NCBI RefSeq assembly: GCF_014200725.1
Contig: NZ_JACHCL010000001.1
Coordinates: forward strand, 682,001 to 746,000
Origin: Janthinobacterium silvisoli
GTDB taxonomy: Bacteria > Pseudomonadota > Gammaproteobacteria > Burkholderiales > Burkholderiaceae_D
Reading direction: 5' to 3'
Length of the DNA: 64,000 nt
Positions 45,601 through 54,043 of the stretch are shown here, one piece after another (the stretch's first letter is position 1; every line of letters starts with the position of its first letter). The notes under the pieces are model-generated. The model did not search any database, was not told where the DNA came from, and saw only the letters and a list, made by a program, of their open reading frames with translations. Made by a program: the position numbers and the translations under genes.

Positions 45601-45723
45601 CAGCTTGTATTGCCGTACTTCCGCCAGCGCCTGGCCCGGTGCAAAACCGAGCATGGCGAGGCTGGAACCAGCAATGGTTGCGCCAGTGACCCTGAGGAAC
45701 TGGCGCCTGGACATCTGAACCAT
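42652..45723 (-). CDS. fdnG: formate dehydrogenase-N major subunit, selenoprotein
   Basis: 1023 residues when the UGA at 45133-45135 is read as selenocysteine (residue 197, in [12 protein letters not shown]). The frame is otherwise open from 45723 to 42652. Twin-arginine signal [22 protein letters not shown]-terminal 4Fe-4S site [14 protein letters not shown] with later TLCPKGASL; molybdo-bis-MGD binding regions follow ([30 protein letters not shown]). It oxidises formate in the periplasm. A SECIS-like hairpin follows the UGA, and selA, selB, selC lie downstream, so the stop is not a frameshift or mutation. GGAGG precedes the ATG. Confidence 0.97.
45106..45135 (-). promoter_or_regulatory. UGA selenocysteine codon and SECIS-like hairpin in fdnG
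   Basis: The UGA (45133-45135, minus strand) is followed by 14 nt and then GGCA-GGTCT-TGCC (45106-45118). The apical GGTCT with a short stem, and the spacing, match the E. coli fdh SECIS elements recognised by SelB. Confidence 0.9.
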
Positions 45724-45775
45724 ATCAGGCCTCCATCATGTGAATAAGTAAAAAATCCTACGGCGCCAGGCAGGC

Positions 45776-45817
45776 GTTATTAAAAAAAGGAATAACGATG
45801 CACTTGTGCCATATCAA
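45776..45817 (-). promoter_or_regulatory. possible FNR-dependent promoter of the fdn operon
   Basis: TTGTGCCATATCAA (45804-45817) matches 8 of 10 specified bases of the FNR dyad. AATAAC on the minus strand (45776-45781) sits where a class II -10 would, with +1 near 45769. A weaker 7/10 match lies at 45866-45879. Confidence 0.45.
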
Positions 45818-45903
45818 CGTATTTTACTCCTCAACCACATCCAAAGCCGAATTCGCCTGACATTATTGCAATTAGTCAATGTTTATTTAATTTTATCGGA
45901 CAT

Positions 45904-45934
45904 AAAAAAGCCCGGCTCCTTGCGGATACCGGGC
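45904..45934 (-). terminator. intrinsic terminator after the TonB receptor
   Basis: On the minus strand GCCCGG, loop with inner TCC-GCAA-GGA, CCGGGC, then TTTTTT; 34 bp past the receptor stop. Confidence 0.85.
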
Positions 45935-45967
45935 CCAGCTTTTGCCTCCACACTGCAGGCTCACTCT

Positions 45968-48121
45968 TTACATGCTGTAGCGCACCGTCAACGCCACGCT
46001 GCGCGGCGCACCTGGCAAGCTCAGGTTCGGGCTGCTGCCGTGGCCGGAAACGATGTAGCGCGTATCGGTGATGTTGTTCACGTTCAGTTGCACTTCATAC
46101 TTGCCAGTGCGGTAAGCAGCCATCACGTCGGCCGTCATATAGCCAGGCAAAATCACCGTATTGCCCGGATTGGCGAAGCGGCTGCCGACGGCATTGGCGC
46201 CGCCACCCACCGTGAAGCCGGAACCGAGGTCTTTGGTCAGCCATAGGTTGCCGCTGTTGCGGGCCGTCAAGGTGGCACGCTTGCCCTTGAATGGCACCGA
46301 ACTGGCAATCGTCGTGCCAGGCAGATTGACGCTCTTGTCGACGGCAATCGAATCGGTGATCACGGCATCGAGGTAGGCATAGCCTGCCGTCATCTTCCAG
46401 CCACCGCTCAAGTCAGCATTAAACGTCAGTTCCAGGCCATCGGTACGCTGCTTGCCGACCGGCACGATCAAGTTGGTCAGCGGATCGGTGGTCTTGATAT
46501 TGTCGCGCTCCAGACGGAATACCGACACGGTAGCGTTGGCGCGGCCGCCCCACAAATCATACTTGGCGCCCACTTCCGTGTTGCGCGTGGTTTCCGGCGC
46601 CAGGTCGGCATTGTTGGCGGCCAGCGCCAGGGTTTCGCCACTAGGCTGGAACGAGCGGCTCCACGACGCGTAGTACGACTGGGTGGCGCCCGGCTGCCAG
46701 ACCAGGCCGGCACGGGGGCTGAGGGCCGAATCGGTGCGCGACAGGTCGGCGGTGGTCACGCCAGCAGCATTGGCCAGGCGCGACTGCTGCTTGAAGCTGT
46801 CGTAGCGCAAGCCGGCCAGCGCCTTCCACTCTGCATTGAGGGTGATCGCATCCTGCACATAGCCAGCCGCCGTATCGTAGACGCCAAAGGTATCGCTGCG
46901 CGGACCCAGCGCCGTGCGGTCGACTTGCGGCAAGACGGGATTGAAGATCGACACATTGGTCGCCACCGTGGTCGCTGCCCAGCTGTTGGCGTTCTTGTTC
47001 TGCTTGCCGAACTCCACGCCATACAGCACTTCGTGGGCCACGTCGCCGGTGACCAGCTTTTGCGTCAGTTCGGTCTGGTTGAACCAGCCGTGTTCGTCAC
47101 GGTTGAGCTTGGCGTGGCCCAGGTTCATCAGACCTTTGACTTCATTGACGTTGCCCGAAATATTCGTGTTGTTGCGGTCCAGGTGATAGTCGTAGTAGCG
47201 GAAGGCATTGCGCAGCGACAAGGTATCGCTGAACCTGTGCGTCAGCGTGGCGGCCGTGGATACCACGCGCGATTGGCTGAAGTCCGCATCGCGCGCATTG
47301 GCCGCGCCGTAATACGCACCCGGATCGACGTCCACCGGACGGCCCTGGTAAGAAGGAATGCCGAAGTCCGTCAGGCGGCGGTCTTCCAGGTAATCGGCTT
47401 GCAACAACAATTTCGTATCGCTGGAAAAACGCACCAGGGCCGATGGCGCCAGCGCCGTGCGGTTCAGGAACTGCTGGTTACGGTAGCTGTCGGACAATTC
47501 GCGCGCGCCTGTCAAACGCCAGTCCACGCTTTCACCGGTGCGGCCCACATCGATTTCGCCACGGCGCCCCGCCGTATTGGTCAGGCTCAAGGCCACGTCG
47601 GTGATATCGATGCCAGGCTTCTTAGTGATGCGGTTAACCAGCCCACCCGAGGAACCACGGCCATACAGCACGGCAGCCGGGCCCTTGATCACTTCCAGGC
47701 GCTCCACGTTCGACAGATCGCGAAAATACAGGGCGTCGTCGCGGAAACCGTCGACAAACTGGTCGCCGATGGCCGTAAAGCCGCGAATGAAGACCTGGTC
47801 GCGCTGGCCGTCGCCGGTGGACAAGCCCACGCCGGGAATATTCTTCATCACGTCCTGGATCGACAGCGCGTGCTGGTCGCGGATGATGGCGGCTGGCACC
47901 ACGTTGATCGATTGCGGCACGTCGCGCAAGGCCATCTCTGTCTTGGTGCCGCTGCTCGAGGTAGGCGCTACGTAGCCATCCTTGTCCTTGGTGGCCGTGA
48001 CAGTCACGGCGGGCAAGCTGTCTTGCGCAGAGGCGAAACCAGGCAAGACGGCAGAAAAGGACAAGGCGCCTAATACGGCGAGGGAAATGAGGGAGAGTGC
48101 AGGCTTGTGGCGCGACGGCAT
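45968..48121 (-). CDS. TonB-dependent siderophore receptor
   Basis: 717 residues from the ATG preceded by AAGGAAC. Signal peptide ends FASA before QDSLPAVTVTA (TonB-box-like). The plug domain reads ALRDVPQSINVVPAAIIRDQ, DVMKNIPGVGLSTGDGQRDQVFIRGF and VERLEVIKGPAAVLYGRGSSGGLVNRITKKP; the C-terminal barrel follows and ends LTVRYSM. The plug resembles Fiu/FhuE-like ferric-siderophore receptors, but the ligand is unknown. It imports ferric siderophore using ExbB/ExbD/TonB energy. A Fur box lies just upstream and a terminator follows, so it is a Fur-controlled single gene. Confidence 0.93.
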   Translation of the reverse strand: MPSRHKPALSLISLAVLGALSFSAVLPGFASAQDSLPAVTVTATKDKDGYVAPTSSSGTKTEMALRDVPQSINVVPAAIIRDQHALSIQDVMKNIPGVGLSTGDGQRDQVFIRGFTAIGDQFVDGFRDDALYFRDLSNVERLEVIKGPAAVLYGRGSSGGLVNRITKKPGIDITDVALSLTNTAGRRGEIDVGRTGESVDWRLTGARELSDSYRNQQFLNRTALAPSALVRFSSDTKLLLQADYLEDRRLTDFGIPSYQGRPVDVDPGAYYGAANARDADFSQSRVVSTAATLTHRFSDTLSLRNAFRYYDYHLDRNNTNISGNVNEVKGLMNLGHAKLNRDEHGWFNQTELTQKLVTGDVAHEVLYGVEFGKQNKNANSWAATTVATNVSIFNPVLPQVDRTALGPRSDTFGVYDTAAGYVQDAITLNAEWKALAGLRYDSFKQQSRLANAAGVTTADLSRTDSALSPRAGLVWQPGATQSYYASWSRSFQPSGETLALAANNADLAPETTRNTEVGAKYDLWGGRANATVSVFRLERDNIKTTDPLTNLIVPVGKQRTDGLELTFNADLSGGWKMTAGYAYLDAVITDSIAVDKSVNLPGTTIASSVPFKGKRATLTARNSGNLWLTKDLGSGFTVGGGANAVGSRFANPGNTVILPGYMTADVMAAYRTGKYEVQLNVNNITDTRYIVSGHGSSPNLSLPGAPRSVALTVRYSM

Positions 48122-48144
48122 ACCGTTCCTTGATGGTGAAATAA

Positions 48145-48165
48145 TAATGCGAATGATTCTCATTA
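48145..48165 (-). promoter_or_regulatory. Fur box of the TonB receptor gene
   Basis: A 21-bp dyad, TAATGcGAAT opposite ATTCtCATTA, starts 24 bp before the receptor ATG. It matches the Fur consensus well. Confidence 0.8.
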
Positions 48166-48472
48166 GATTTTACCAGCAAGATTTACACAGTAATAAGCGC
48201 TAGTTACTATCACCATGCAACTTGATGTAAAAATACAACACAAGAAAATGGTACTAAAAAATCATTTTTTATTTCCCACAGAGACTATTTCATTAAGTAA
48301 ATGTTATACTGATAGCCATCGGATGCGCGTCGATAGCGGCACGCCTCCCCTGCACCAAACCCATCGCCACAGCTTGCCGGCGCGGCAGCTTGTAGCCCCG
48401 ATCTTGCGCACTTCACCGTGCCTGCCCGTCCCGCGACGCGGCGATCTTGATTATTAAACTGTTAGGAAATTC
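48166..48472. other. gene-free, AT-rich stretch before the chemotaxis receptor
   Basis: No open frame of interest. It holds an AAAAAAT-C-ATTTTTT dyad at 48256-48270 and a TATACT -10-like hexamer at 48305-48310 without a good -35. The flagellar sigma-28 consensus is not seen. The receptor leader is about 160 nt if this -10 is used. Confidence 0.5.
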
Positions 48473-50194
48473 ATGAAGAACCTGAAAATCGGCAGCCGAC
48501 TCGGTGTCGGCTTTGGCGCTGTCTTGCTATTGCTCGCAGCCCTGACCACCACCGCCCTGGTACGCATGCAAGAATCCAGTAATCTGGTCGACCGCCTGGT
48601 CAACGTCAGCCTGAAAAACCAGCGCATGGTGGCCGAGTGGACCAAGATTATCGAAGCCAATATCGTGCGCGGTTCGGCCGCCTTCCATATGAGCGATCCG
48701 GTCGAAGAAAAGCTGCTGGACGAGCAGTTGAAAACAGCTGCGGCCAACGCCAGCCAGTTGCAGGAAAAGATAGGCGCTTCCGTGCGCAGTCCGGAAGTGC
48801 AAGCGCAATTCGAGGTGGTGCGCAAAGCACGCGCCGCCTATCTGTCATCGCGCGCGCAGGCGCAAAAAGCCAAGACCGATGGCAACCTGGAGTCGGCCAA
48901 GCATATTTTCGATACTGAAACCATGCCGCTCAGCGTGACTTACCTGGAGCAGGTCAACCTGTTTTCCGCCACCCAGATCAAGGCGGCCGACGCCGTTGCT
49001 GGCAGCGTGCTCGATGCCTACAACAGCACGCGTACCTTGCTGCTGGAGCTGGGCTTGCTGGCCCTGGCGCTGGGCATCGGCTTTGCCTGGAGCATCACCC
49101 GCTCGATCACTGGCCCCATCCGTGCCGCCGTGAAAGTGGCTGAAACGGTGGCTGCTGGCGACCTTAGCAGCAATATCACCGTCGATCGCAGCGACGAAAC
49201 GGGCCAACTGATGCATGCCCTGAAAACCATGAATGACAGCCTGGTGTCCATCGTGGGCGAAGTGCGCAGCGGCACGGACACCATCGCCACCGCCTCGGCA
49301 GAAATCGCCGCCGGCAACCAGGACTTGTCTTCGCGCACCGAGCAGCAAGCCAGCTCGCTGGAAGAAACCGCCTCGTCGATGGAAGAGCTGACCTCGACCG
49401 TCAAGCAAAATACCGACCACGCGCGCCAGGCCAACCGCCTGGCCAGCGAGGCGGCCGACATCGCCAGCCGCGGCGGCGCGGTGGTGGCCGATGTGGTGAC
49501 CACCATGGGCGATATCAACACGTCGTCGAAAAAGATCGTCGACATCATCGCCGTGATCGACGGCATCGCCTTCCAGACCAATATCCTGGCTTTGAACGCA
49601 GCCGTCGAAGCAGCCCGTGCCGGTGAACAGGGACGCGGCTTTGCCGTGGTCGCCACCGAAGTGCGCAACCTGGCGCAACGCTCGGCAGCGGCAGCGAAAG
49701 AGGTCAAGGGCTTGATCGACGACTCCGTGCAAAAAGTTGGCGCTGGCACGGTCCTGGTCGACAAGGCGGGCAAGACGATGGAAGAAATCGTGCAAAGCAT
49801 CGGCTTCGTGACCTCCATCATGAGCGAGATCAGCAATGCCAGCGAAGAACAAAGCGCAGGTATCGAGCAAGTCAACCAGGCCATTACCGAAATGGACCAG
49901 GTCACCCAGCAAAACGCCGCCCTGGTGGAAGAAGCCTCGGCCGCTGCCGAAGCGATGCAGGACCAGGCCAGCGAACTGGCGCGCGTGGTCAGCGTATTTC
50001 GCCTGAGCGAGACCGCAGGCAGCGCCAGCCGTTTCCAGCACAAGCCGGCCGTGCGGCAACCCGCTCAGGCACCGGTTGCAGCCCCTGCGCGCAAAACCGC
50101 TGCCCCAGCGCCGCTATTGTCGCCACAAACGCCCAGCGCCAAAGTGTTGAACAAGGTGAGCAACAGCGCCGATGGCGAGTGGGAAGAGTTTTAA
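48473..50194 (+). CDS. methyl-accepting chemotaxis protein
   Basis: 573 residues. TM1 at about 8-29, a four-helix-bundle periplasmic sensor (30-185, matching Tar-like 4HB ligand domains), TM2 near 186-207, HAMP ([24 protein letters not shown]), then the signalling coil with hairpin tip [44 protein letters not shown] and flanking methylation helices ([24 protein letters not shown]). A Pro/Ala-rich linker ends in the pentapeptide EWEEF, the CheR/CheB-docking type xWxxF. The ligand is unknown. The start follows AGGAAA. Confidence 0.95.
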   Translation: MKNLKIGSRLGVGFGAVLLLLAALTTTALVRMQESSNLVDRLVNVSLKNQRMVAEWTKIIEANIVRGSAAFHMSDPVEEKLLDEQLKTAAANASQLQEKIGASVRSPEVQAQFEVVRKARAAYLSSRAQAQKAKTDGNLESAKHIFDTETMPLSVTYLEQVNLFSATQIKAADAVAGSVLDAYNSTRTLLLELGLLALALGIGFAWSITRSITGPIRAAVKVAETVAAGDLSSNITVDRSDETGQLMHALKTMNDSLVSIVGEVRSGTDTIATASAEIAAGNQDLSSRTEQQASSLEETASSMEELTSTVKQNTDHARQANRLASEAADIASRGGAVVADVVTTMGDINTSSKKIVDIIAVIDGIAFQTNILALNAAVEAARAGEQGRGFAVVATEVRNLAQRSAAAAKEVKGLIDDSVQKVGAGTVLVDKAGKTMEEIVQSIGFVTSIMSEISNASEEQSAGIEQVNQAITEMDQVTQQNAALVEEASAAAEAMQDQASELARVVSVFRLSETAGSASRFQHKPAVRQPAQAPVAAPARKTAAPAPLLSPQTPSAKVLNKVSNSADGEWEEF

Positions 50195-50204
50195 GCTGGT
50201 TTAA

Positions 50205-51098
50205 TCAAGACCCTGACGCATGTTGCAACATCCCCGCCACCAGGGCGTCGAACGTCACCTTGCAGCGGGGGCTGTTGCGCAAGTCTTCATGCACGGTGAT
50301 CCAGGTATCGAGCTGCATGGAAAACTGATCGGGCAAGATGCGCAGCAAGGCTGGCGCGCGCTGCGCCAGCGGCACCTGGCAGATGCCGATACCGGCGCCG
50401 CAACGTATCAAGGCCAGTTGGGCCAGGTCGCTATCGGCCCGCAATGAAAATAATTCCCGCTTGAACCACGTGGCGGCCTTGGAGGCGCTGCGGACATACG
50501 CCGTCATCTGGTCGTAGCCGATGACAGCATGCCGGGCCAGCGCCGCCATGCTGTCGGGCACACCATGTTGCGCCACATACCCCTCGCTGGCAAACAGGCC
50601 CAGCTCGATGCGCCCCACATGGCGCGCAATCAATTGCTCCTGCTGCGGCGCCGTCATGCGCACGGCAATATCCGCTTCCCGCTGCAAGAGATCCTGCACC
50701 TTATTGCTGAGCGTCAATTCCACCTTCAGGTCCGGATGACGTTCACGCAATGCGGCGATTATGGGCGGCAATACTTCCACCCCCACCACTTCACTGGCCG
50801 TGATGCGCACGACGCCACGCACGCCGCCGCCCTGACTGGCGGCCGAGCGTTCGAGCGCCGCCGCCGTGCTGGCCATCGCCTCGGCATGCACGCGCAATGC
50901 CAGCGCCGCTTCGGTCGGTAGCAAGCCCGCTTGCGAACGGGTAAATAACACCAGCTTCAGGGATTTCTCCAGGGCCGTGATATGCCGCCCCACGGTCGGC
51001 TGCGTGATGCCCAGGGCCCGCGCCGCGCCCGACAGCGAGCCTTCGGTCAGGACGCCAAGAAAAGTATGGTACAGCTCCCAGGGAATGGTCGAGTTCAT
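50205..51098 (-). CDS. LysR family transcriptional regulator
   Basis: 297 residues from the ATG giving MNSTIPWELYHTFLGV; the frame is open further upstream but without a ribosome site. Winged helix LSGAARALGITQPTVGRHITALEKSLKLVLF, then an effector domain (VRITASEVVGVEVLPPIIAALRERHPDLKVEL, GLFASEGYVAQHG). The sequence resembles single-gene LysR regulators that act on efflux or glutathione functions, but I do not assign a role. It is divergent from nasT by 122 bp. Confidence 0.88.
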   Translation of the reverse strand: MNSTIPWELYHTFLGVLTEGSLSGAARALGITQPTVGRHITALEKSLKLVLFTRSQAGLLPTEAALALRVHAEAMASTAAALERSAASQGGGVRGVVRITASEVVGVEVLPPIIAALRERHPDLKVELTLSNKVQDLLQREADIAVRMTAPQQEQLIARHVGRIELGLFASEGYVAQHGVPDSMAALARHAVIGYDQMTAYVRSASKAATWFKRELFSLRADSDLAQLALIRCGAGIGICQVPLAQRAPALLRILPDQFSMQLDTWITVHEDLRNSPRCKVTFDALVAGMLQHASGS

Positions 51099-51220
51099 AC
51101 AATAATGTATAGCTCCCCTGGCCTGCCAGTCAAATACAGATTGCTTGTCAAAGCAAAACAATGCTCTGGTTCGATTTTTGCTTAGGTTCAAGGCATATAT
51201 CACCAGCAAGCAAGTACACC

Positions 51221-51877
51221 ATGCCGTCCAGACCACCCCTGTCCAAGCCCTTGCACAAGCTGCGTATCGTGGTGGTCAATACCATCACCGCTGCCGGCCA
51301 TGAGATGGATGCCGCCTTGCAAGCCCAGGCGCAGCGCGGCGCAGCCTTGCGTATCGGCTTGCTGGAAGCGGGCTACGACATCATCGCGTCCTTGCCGGCC
51401 GACATCTATCTGCCGGAACGCATCGCCCAGCTGCAACCGGACATGATCATCATCGACGCCGAATCGGATGCGCGCGATGTGCTCGAACATATCGTCATCG
51501 CCACCCGCGACGAGCGCCGCCCCATCGTACTGTTTACGGAAGACACGACCACCTCCAGCATGGATGCGGCGATGGCGGCCGGCGTGTCCGCGTATATCGT
51601 GGCCGGCCTGCAAACCGAGCGCATCCAGCCCGTGCTGAACGTGGCGCTGGCGCGTTTCAAGCAAGAACAGAAACTGCTGGCGGAGTTGTCGGATACCAAA
51701 CACAAGCTGGCCGAACGCAAGGTGATCGAACGGGCCAAGGGCTTGCTGATGAGCCACCACCAGCTATCGGAAGAGCAGGCATATCAAAAGCTGCGCAGTA
51801 TGGCGATGAACAAGAAATTGAAGCTGGCGGAAATTGCCCAGCGAATACTGGACGTGGAAGATTTGCTCGGCAACTGA
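51221..51877 (+). CDS. nasT: NasT-like ANTAR-domain antiterminator for nitrate assimilation
   Basis: 218 residues from the ATG; an upstream ATG at 51161 is not supported. Residues 15-130 form a receiver-like domain (LRIVVVNTITAAGHEMD, MIIIDAESDARDVLEHI, RRPIVLFTEDTTTSSM). The usual phosphorylated Asp is replaced in context, so it is likely a pseudo-receiver. The C-terminal ANTAR domain (ERKVIERAKGLLMSHHQLSEEQAYQKLRSMAMNKKLKLAEIAQRILD, about 150-210) binds RNA. With NasS next to it, it should free the leader terminator of the nitrate operon at 54 kb when nitrate is present. A target with two hexaloops is seen there. Confidence 0.9.
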   Translation: MPSRPPLSKPLHKLRIVVVNTITAAGHEMDAALQAQAQRGAALRIGLLEAGYDIIASLPADIYLPERIAQLQPDMIIIDAESDARDVLEHIVIATRDERRPIVLFTEDTTTSSMDAAMAAGVSAYIVAGLQTERIQPVLNVALARFKQEQKLLAELSDTKHKLAERKVIERAKGLLMSHHQLSEEQAYQKLRSMAMNKKLKLAEIAQRILDVEDLLGN

Positions 51878-51896
51878 GCATACAGGATAGTGCAAT

Positions 51897-51918
51897 GCAC
51901 CGAAACGGTGCGTTTTTT
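51897..51918 (+). terminator. hairpin terminator between nasT and nasS
   Basis: GCACCG, AAA, CGGTGC, G, TTTTTT: a 6-bp stem with a U-run, 19 bp after the nasT stop and 15 bp before nasS. It may attenuate nasS and cobA relative to nasT. Confidence 0.6.
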
Positions 51919-51932
51919 AGATCAGGAGTGGT

Positions 51933-53048
51933 ATGTCGGACAATATGAGCGCCTGGGTAGCAGGATCGGACAGGCCGGAAAAACAAGTGGTCAGGATAGG
52001 CTTCCTGCCGCTGACCGATTGTGGGTCGCTGATCATGGCCTCGCTGCTGGGTTTTGATGAACAGTTTGGCATCAAGATCGAACTGAGCAGGGAAGCGTCC
52101 TGGGCCAGCGTGCGCGACAAGCTGGGCAGCGGCGAACTCGACGCCGCCCACGTGTTGTACGGCCTGATGTATGGCGTGCAGATGGGCATCGGTGGACAGG
52201 CGCGCGGCATGGCGGTGCTGATGAATCTGAACCATAATGGCCAGGCGGTCACGCTATCGTCCAGCTTGGCGCAGCAAGGCGCCATCGATGGGACCTCGCT
52301 GGCCGGCGTGATACGCAGCACGCCGCGCCCTTATACCTTTGCGCATACCTTTCCCACCGGCACACACGCCATGTATCTGCATTACTGGCTGGCCGCGCAC
52401 GGCATCGACCCGCTGCGCGAGGTGCGCATGGTGACCGTGCCGCCGCCGCAAATGGTCGACAATCTGCGCGCCGGCCGCATGGATGGGTATTGCGTGGGAG
52501 AACCTTGGGGCATGACGGCGGTACACGACGGAATCGGCGTCACGGCGGCCACCACGCAAGACATCTGGCCCGACCACCCGGGCAAGGTGCTGGGCACGAC
52601 CGCCGATTTTGCCGACAAGTACCCGAACACTTGCCGCGCCCTCATCGCGGCTGTGCTGGAGGCGGGCCGCTGGCTGGACGCTTCTGTTGAAAATAAAAAA
52701 ACCATGCTGAAGACCATCAGCCAGCCGCACTACGTCAAGACCGCCCAGGCCTGGGAAGACCAGCATGGCTTGCAGTTCTACAACAGCGGCGCCGTCAACT
52801 TCCCCTATTTGTCAGACGGCATGTGGTTCATGACCCAGCACCGGCGCTGGGGCTTGCTGAAGGATGACCCCGGCTACCTGGCCGTGGCCAGCAAGGTCAA
52901 CCGCATCGACCTGTACAAACAAGCAGCGGAAATGACAGCTACGCCGCTACCGTCCGACGTGCTGCGCAGCTCCACCCTGATCGATGGCGTCGTATGGGAT
53001 GGCACCGAACCCGAACGCTACGCTGCCTCGTTCGCCATCCGCAAATAA
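51933..53048 (+). CDS. nasS: NasS-like cytoplasmic nitrate/nitrite sensor
   Basis: 371 residues of the NrtA/CmpA/NasF periplasmic-binding family (RIGFLPLTDCGSLIMASLLGFDEQFGIKIEL, GELDAAHVLYGLMYG, DGYCVGEPWGM, EWxx-like ends) but with no signal peptide: the N-terminus is MSDNMSAWVAGSDRPEKQ. This is the mark of NasS, which stays in the cytoplasm and binds NasT when nitrate is absent. Its place directly after nasT and before cobA and the nitrate operon supports the role. GGAG precedes the ATG. No nrtB/nrtC transport partners are present. Confidence 0.9.
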   Translation: MSDNMSAWVAGSDRPEKQVVRIGFLPLTDCGSLIMASLLGFDEQFGIKIELSREASWASVRDKLGSGELDAAHVLYGLMYGVQMGIGGQARGMAVLMNLNHNGQAVTLSSSLAQQGAIDGTSLAGVIRSTPRPYTFAHTFPTGTHAMYLHYWLAAHGIDPLREVRMVTVPPPQMVDNLRAGRMDGYCVGEPWGMTAVHDGIGVTAATTQDIWPDHPGKVLGTTADFADKYPNTCRALIAAVLEAGRWLDASVENKKTMLKTISQPHYVKTAQAWEDQHGLQFYNSGAVNFPYLSDGMWFMTQHRRWGLLKDDPGYLAVASKVNRIDLYKQAAEMTATPLPSDVLRSSTLIDGVVWDGTEPERYAASFAIRK

Positions 53049-53059
53049 AGGAATCCATC

Positions 53060-53839
53060 ATGCAACAAGGAAACGTGACACTGGTGGGCGCCGGCCCCGG
53101 CGATCCGGAATTGCTGACATTGAAAGCCGTCAAGGCACTGCAGCAGGCAGACGTGGTCTTGATCGACGACCTGGTCAACCCGGCCATCCTGGCCCATGCA
53201 CCAGCTAGCGCGCGCGTGATCGAAGTAGGCAAGCGCGGCGGCTGCAAGTCGACGCCACAGGAATTTATCGAGCGCCTGATGATCGCCGAAGCCAACGCGG
53301 GCCAGCGCGTCGTACGCCTGAAAGGCGGCGACCCTTATCTGTTCGGCCGCGGCGGTGAAGAGCGCGCCCATCTGATGAGGCAAGGAGTCAGCGTTGAAGT
53401 CGTGCCCGGCATCAGCAGCGGCCTGGCAGCGCCAGCCAGCATCGGCGTGCCGCTGACCCACCGCCGCTGGAGCCAGGGCGCGGTATTTGTTACGGGCCAC
53501 GGCAAGGACGCCGCCTCCGAACCAAACTGGACCGCCCTGGCGCAAAGCCGGCTAACCCTGGTCATCTACATGGGCGTGGCCCGCTGCGCGCAGATCCAGG
53601 CAGGATTATTAGCCGGCGGCATGGCGCCCGACACGCCCGTGGCCATAGTGCAATCAGCCAGCCGCAGCGACCAGCGCCAACTGCTGACGACCATGGGCGA
53701 ACTACCCGCCGCCTTGCTGGCCAGCGGGCTGGGCAGTCCAAGCATTATCGTGGTGGGCGATGTCGTGCGGTGTGCGGATCAGTGGAGTGCCGAGGAAGTC
53801 ACATCGCACGAAATCTATGGCAATGCTGGTTTGCGCTGA
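53060..53839 (+). CDS. cobA: uroporphyrinogen-III C-methyltransferase
   Basis: 259 residues from the ATG after AAAGGAA, 12 bp past nasS. SAM-dependent uroporphyrinogen methyltransferase marks: VTLVGAGPGDPELLTLKAVKAL (about 5-26), VVRLKGGDPYLFGRGGEER (about 86-104), EVVPGISSGLAAPA and PLTHRR. It makes precorrin-2, the precursor of siroheme needed by NirB. This fits its place beside the nitrate/nitrite reductase genes. It lacks the CysG oxidase/chelatase part, so those steps are encoded elsewhere. Confidence 0.93.
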   Translation: MQQGNVTLVGAGPGDPELLTLKAVKALQQADVVLIDDLVNPAILAHAPASARVIEVGKRGGCKSTPQEFIERLMIAEANAGQRVVRLKGGDPYLFGRGGEERAHLMRQGVSVEVVPGISSGLAAPASIGVPLTHRRWSQGAVFVTGHGKDAASEPNWTALAQSRLTLVIYMGVARCAQIQAGLLAGGMAPDTPVAIVQSASRSDQRQLLTTMGELPAALLASGLGSPSIIVVGDVVRCADQWSAEEVTSHEIYGNAGLR

Positions 53840-53857
53840 TTCATCAATGCAATCATC

Positions 53858-53893
53858 GCACCACAATCGCGCATCCCCGCACCATCATCTGGC
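53858..53893 (+). promoter_or_regulatory. possible tandem NtrC sites
   Basis: Two GCACCA half-sites at 53858 and 53879 are 21 bp apart (two turns), about 90-115 bp before the sigma-54 start. The right-hand half-sites are weak (about 4/6 and 3/6). Confidence 0.45.
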
Positions 53894-53946
53894 CTTTCTT
53901 TCGCACAAGTCCCCTGCTCCACCCTGCGTAGCCCCTACAACGTATC

Positions 53947-53962
53947 TGGCACGGCGTTTGCT
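53947..53962 (+). promoter_or_regulatory. sigma-54 promoter of the nitrate operon
   Basis: TGGCACGGCGTTTGCT matches TGGCACR-N4-TTGCW at every defined position. GG is at 53948-53949 and GC at 53960-53961, so transcription should start near 53973, leaving a leader of about 135 nt before the transporter ATG. Confidence 0.88.
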
Positions 53963-54007
53963 AGAGCATAGATGCGGATCAATGGCGATCCCCTGAACAA
54001 TGAGTGT

Positions 54008-54043
54008 CGGTCCAACGAGGGGCTGGCAAGGACAACGGCGTCC
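54008..54043 (+). ncRNA. ANTAR-target leader RNA with two hexaloop hairpins
   Basis: Hairpin P1: CGGTCC-AACGAG-GGGCTG (54008-54025, includes G-U pairs). Hairpin P2: GGAC-AACGGC-GTCC (54030-54043). Each has a six-base loop with A at position 1 and G at position 4, the ANTAR recognition pattern. P2 shares its right arm with the terminator that begins at 54038, so P2 and terminator exclude each other. Confidence 0.8.

Noticed and set aside
42448-45747. A 1099-codon open frame on the plus strand opposite fdnG
   Set aside because: It is a mirror of a high-GC gene: low-complexity His/Arg/Gln composition and no domain, while the minus strand encodes a full formate dehydrogenase.
51933-53048. Nitrate ABC transporter binding protein
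   Set aside because: No signal peptide and no permease or ATPase partner; it is next to nasT, so NasS fits better.
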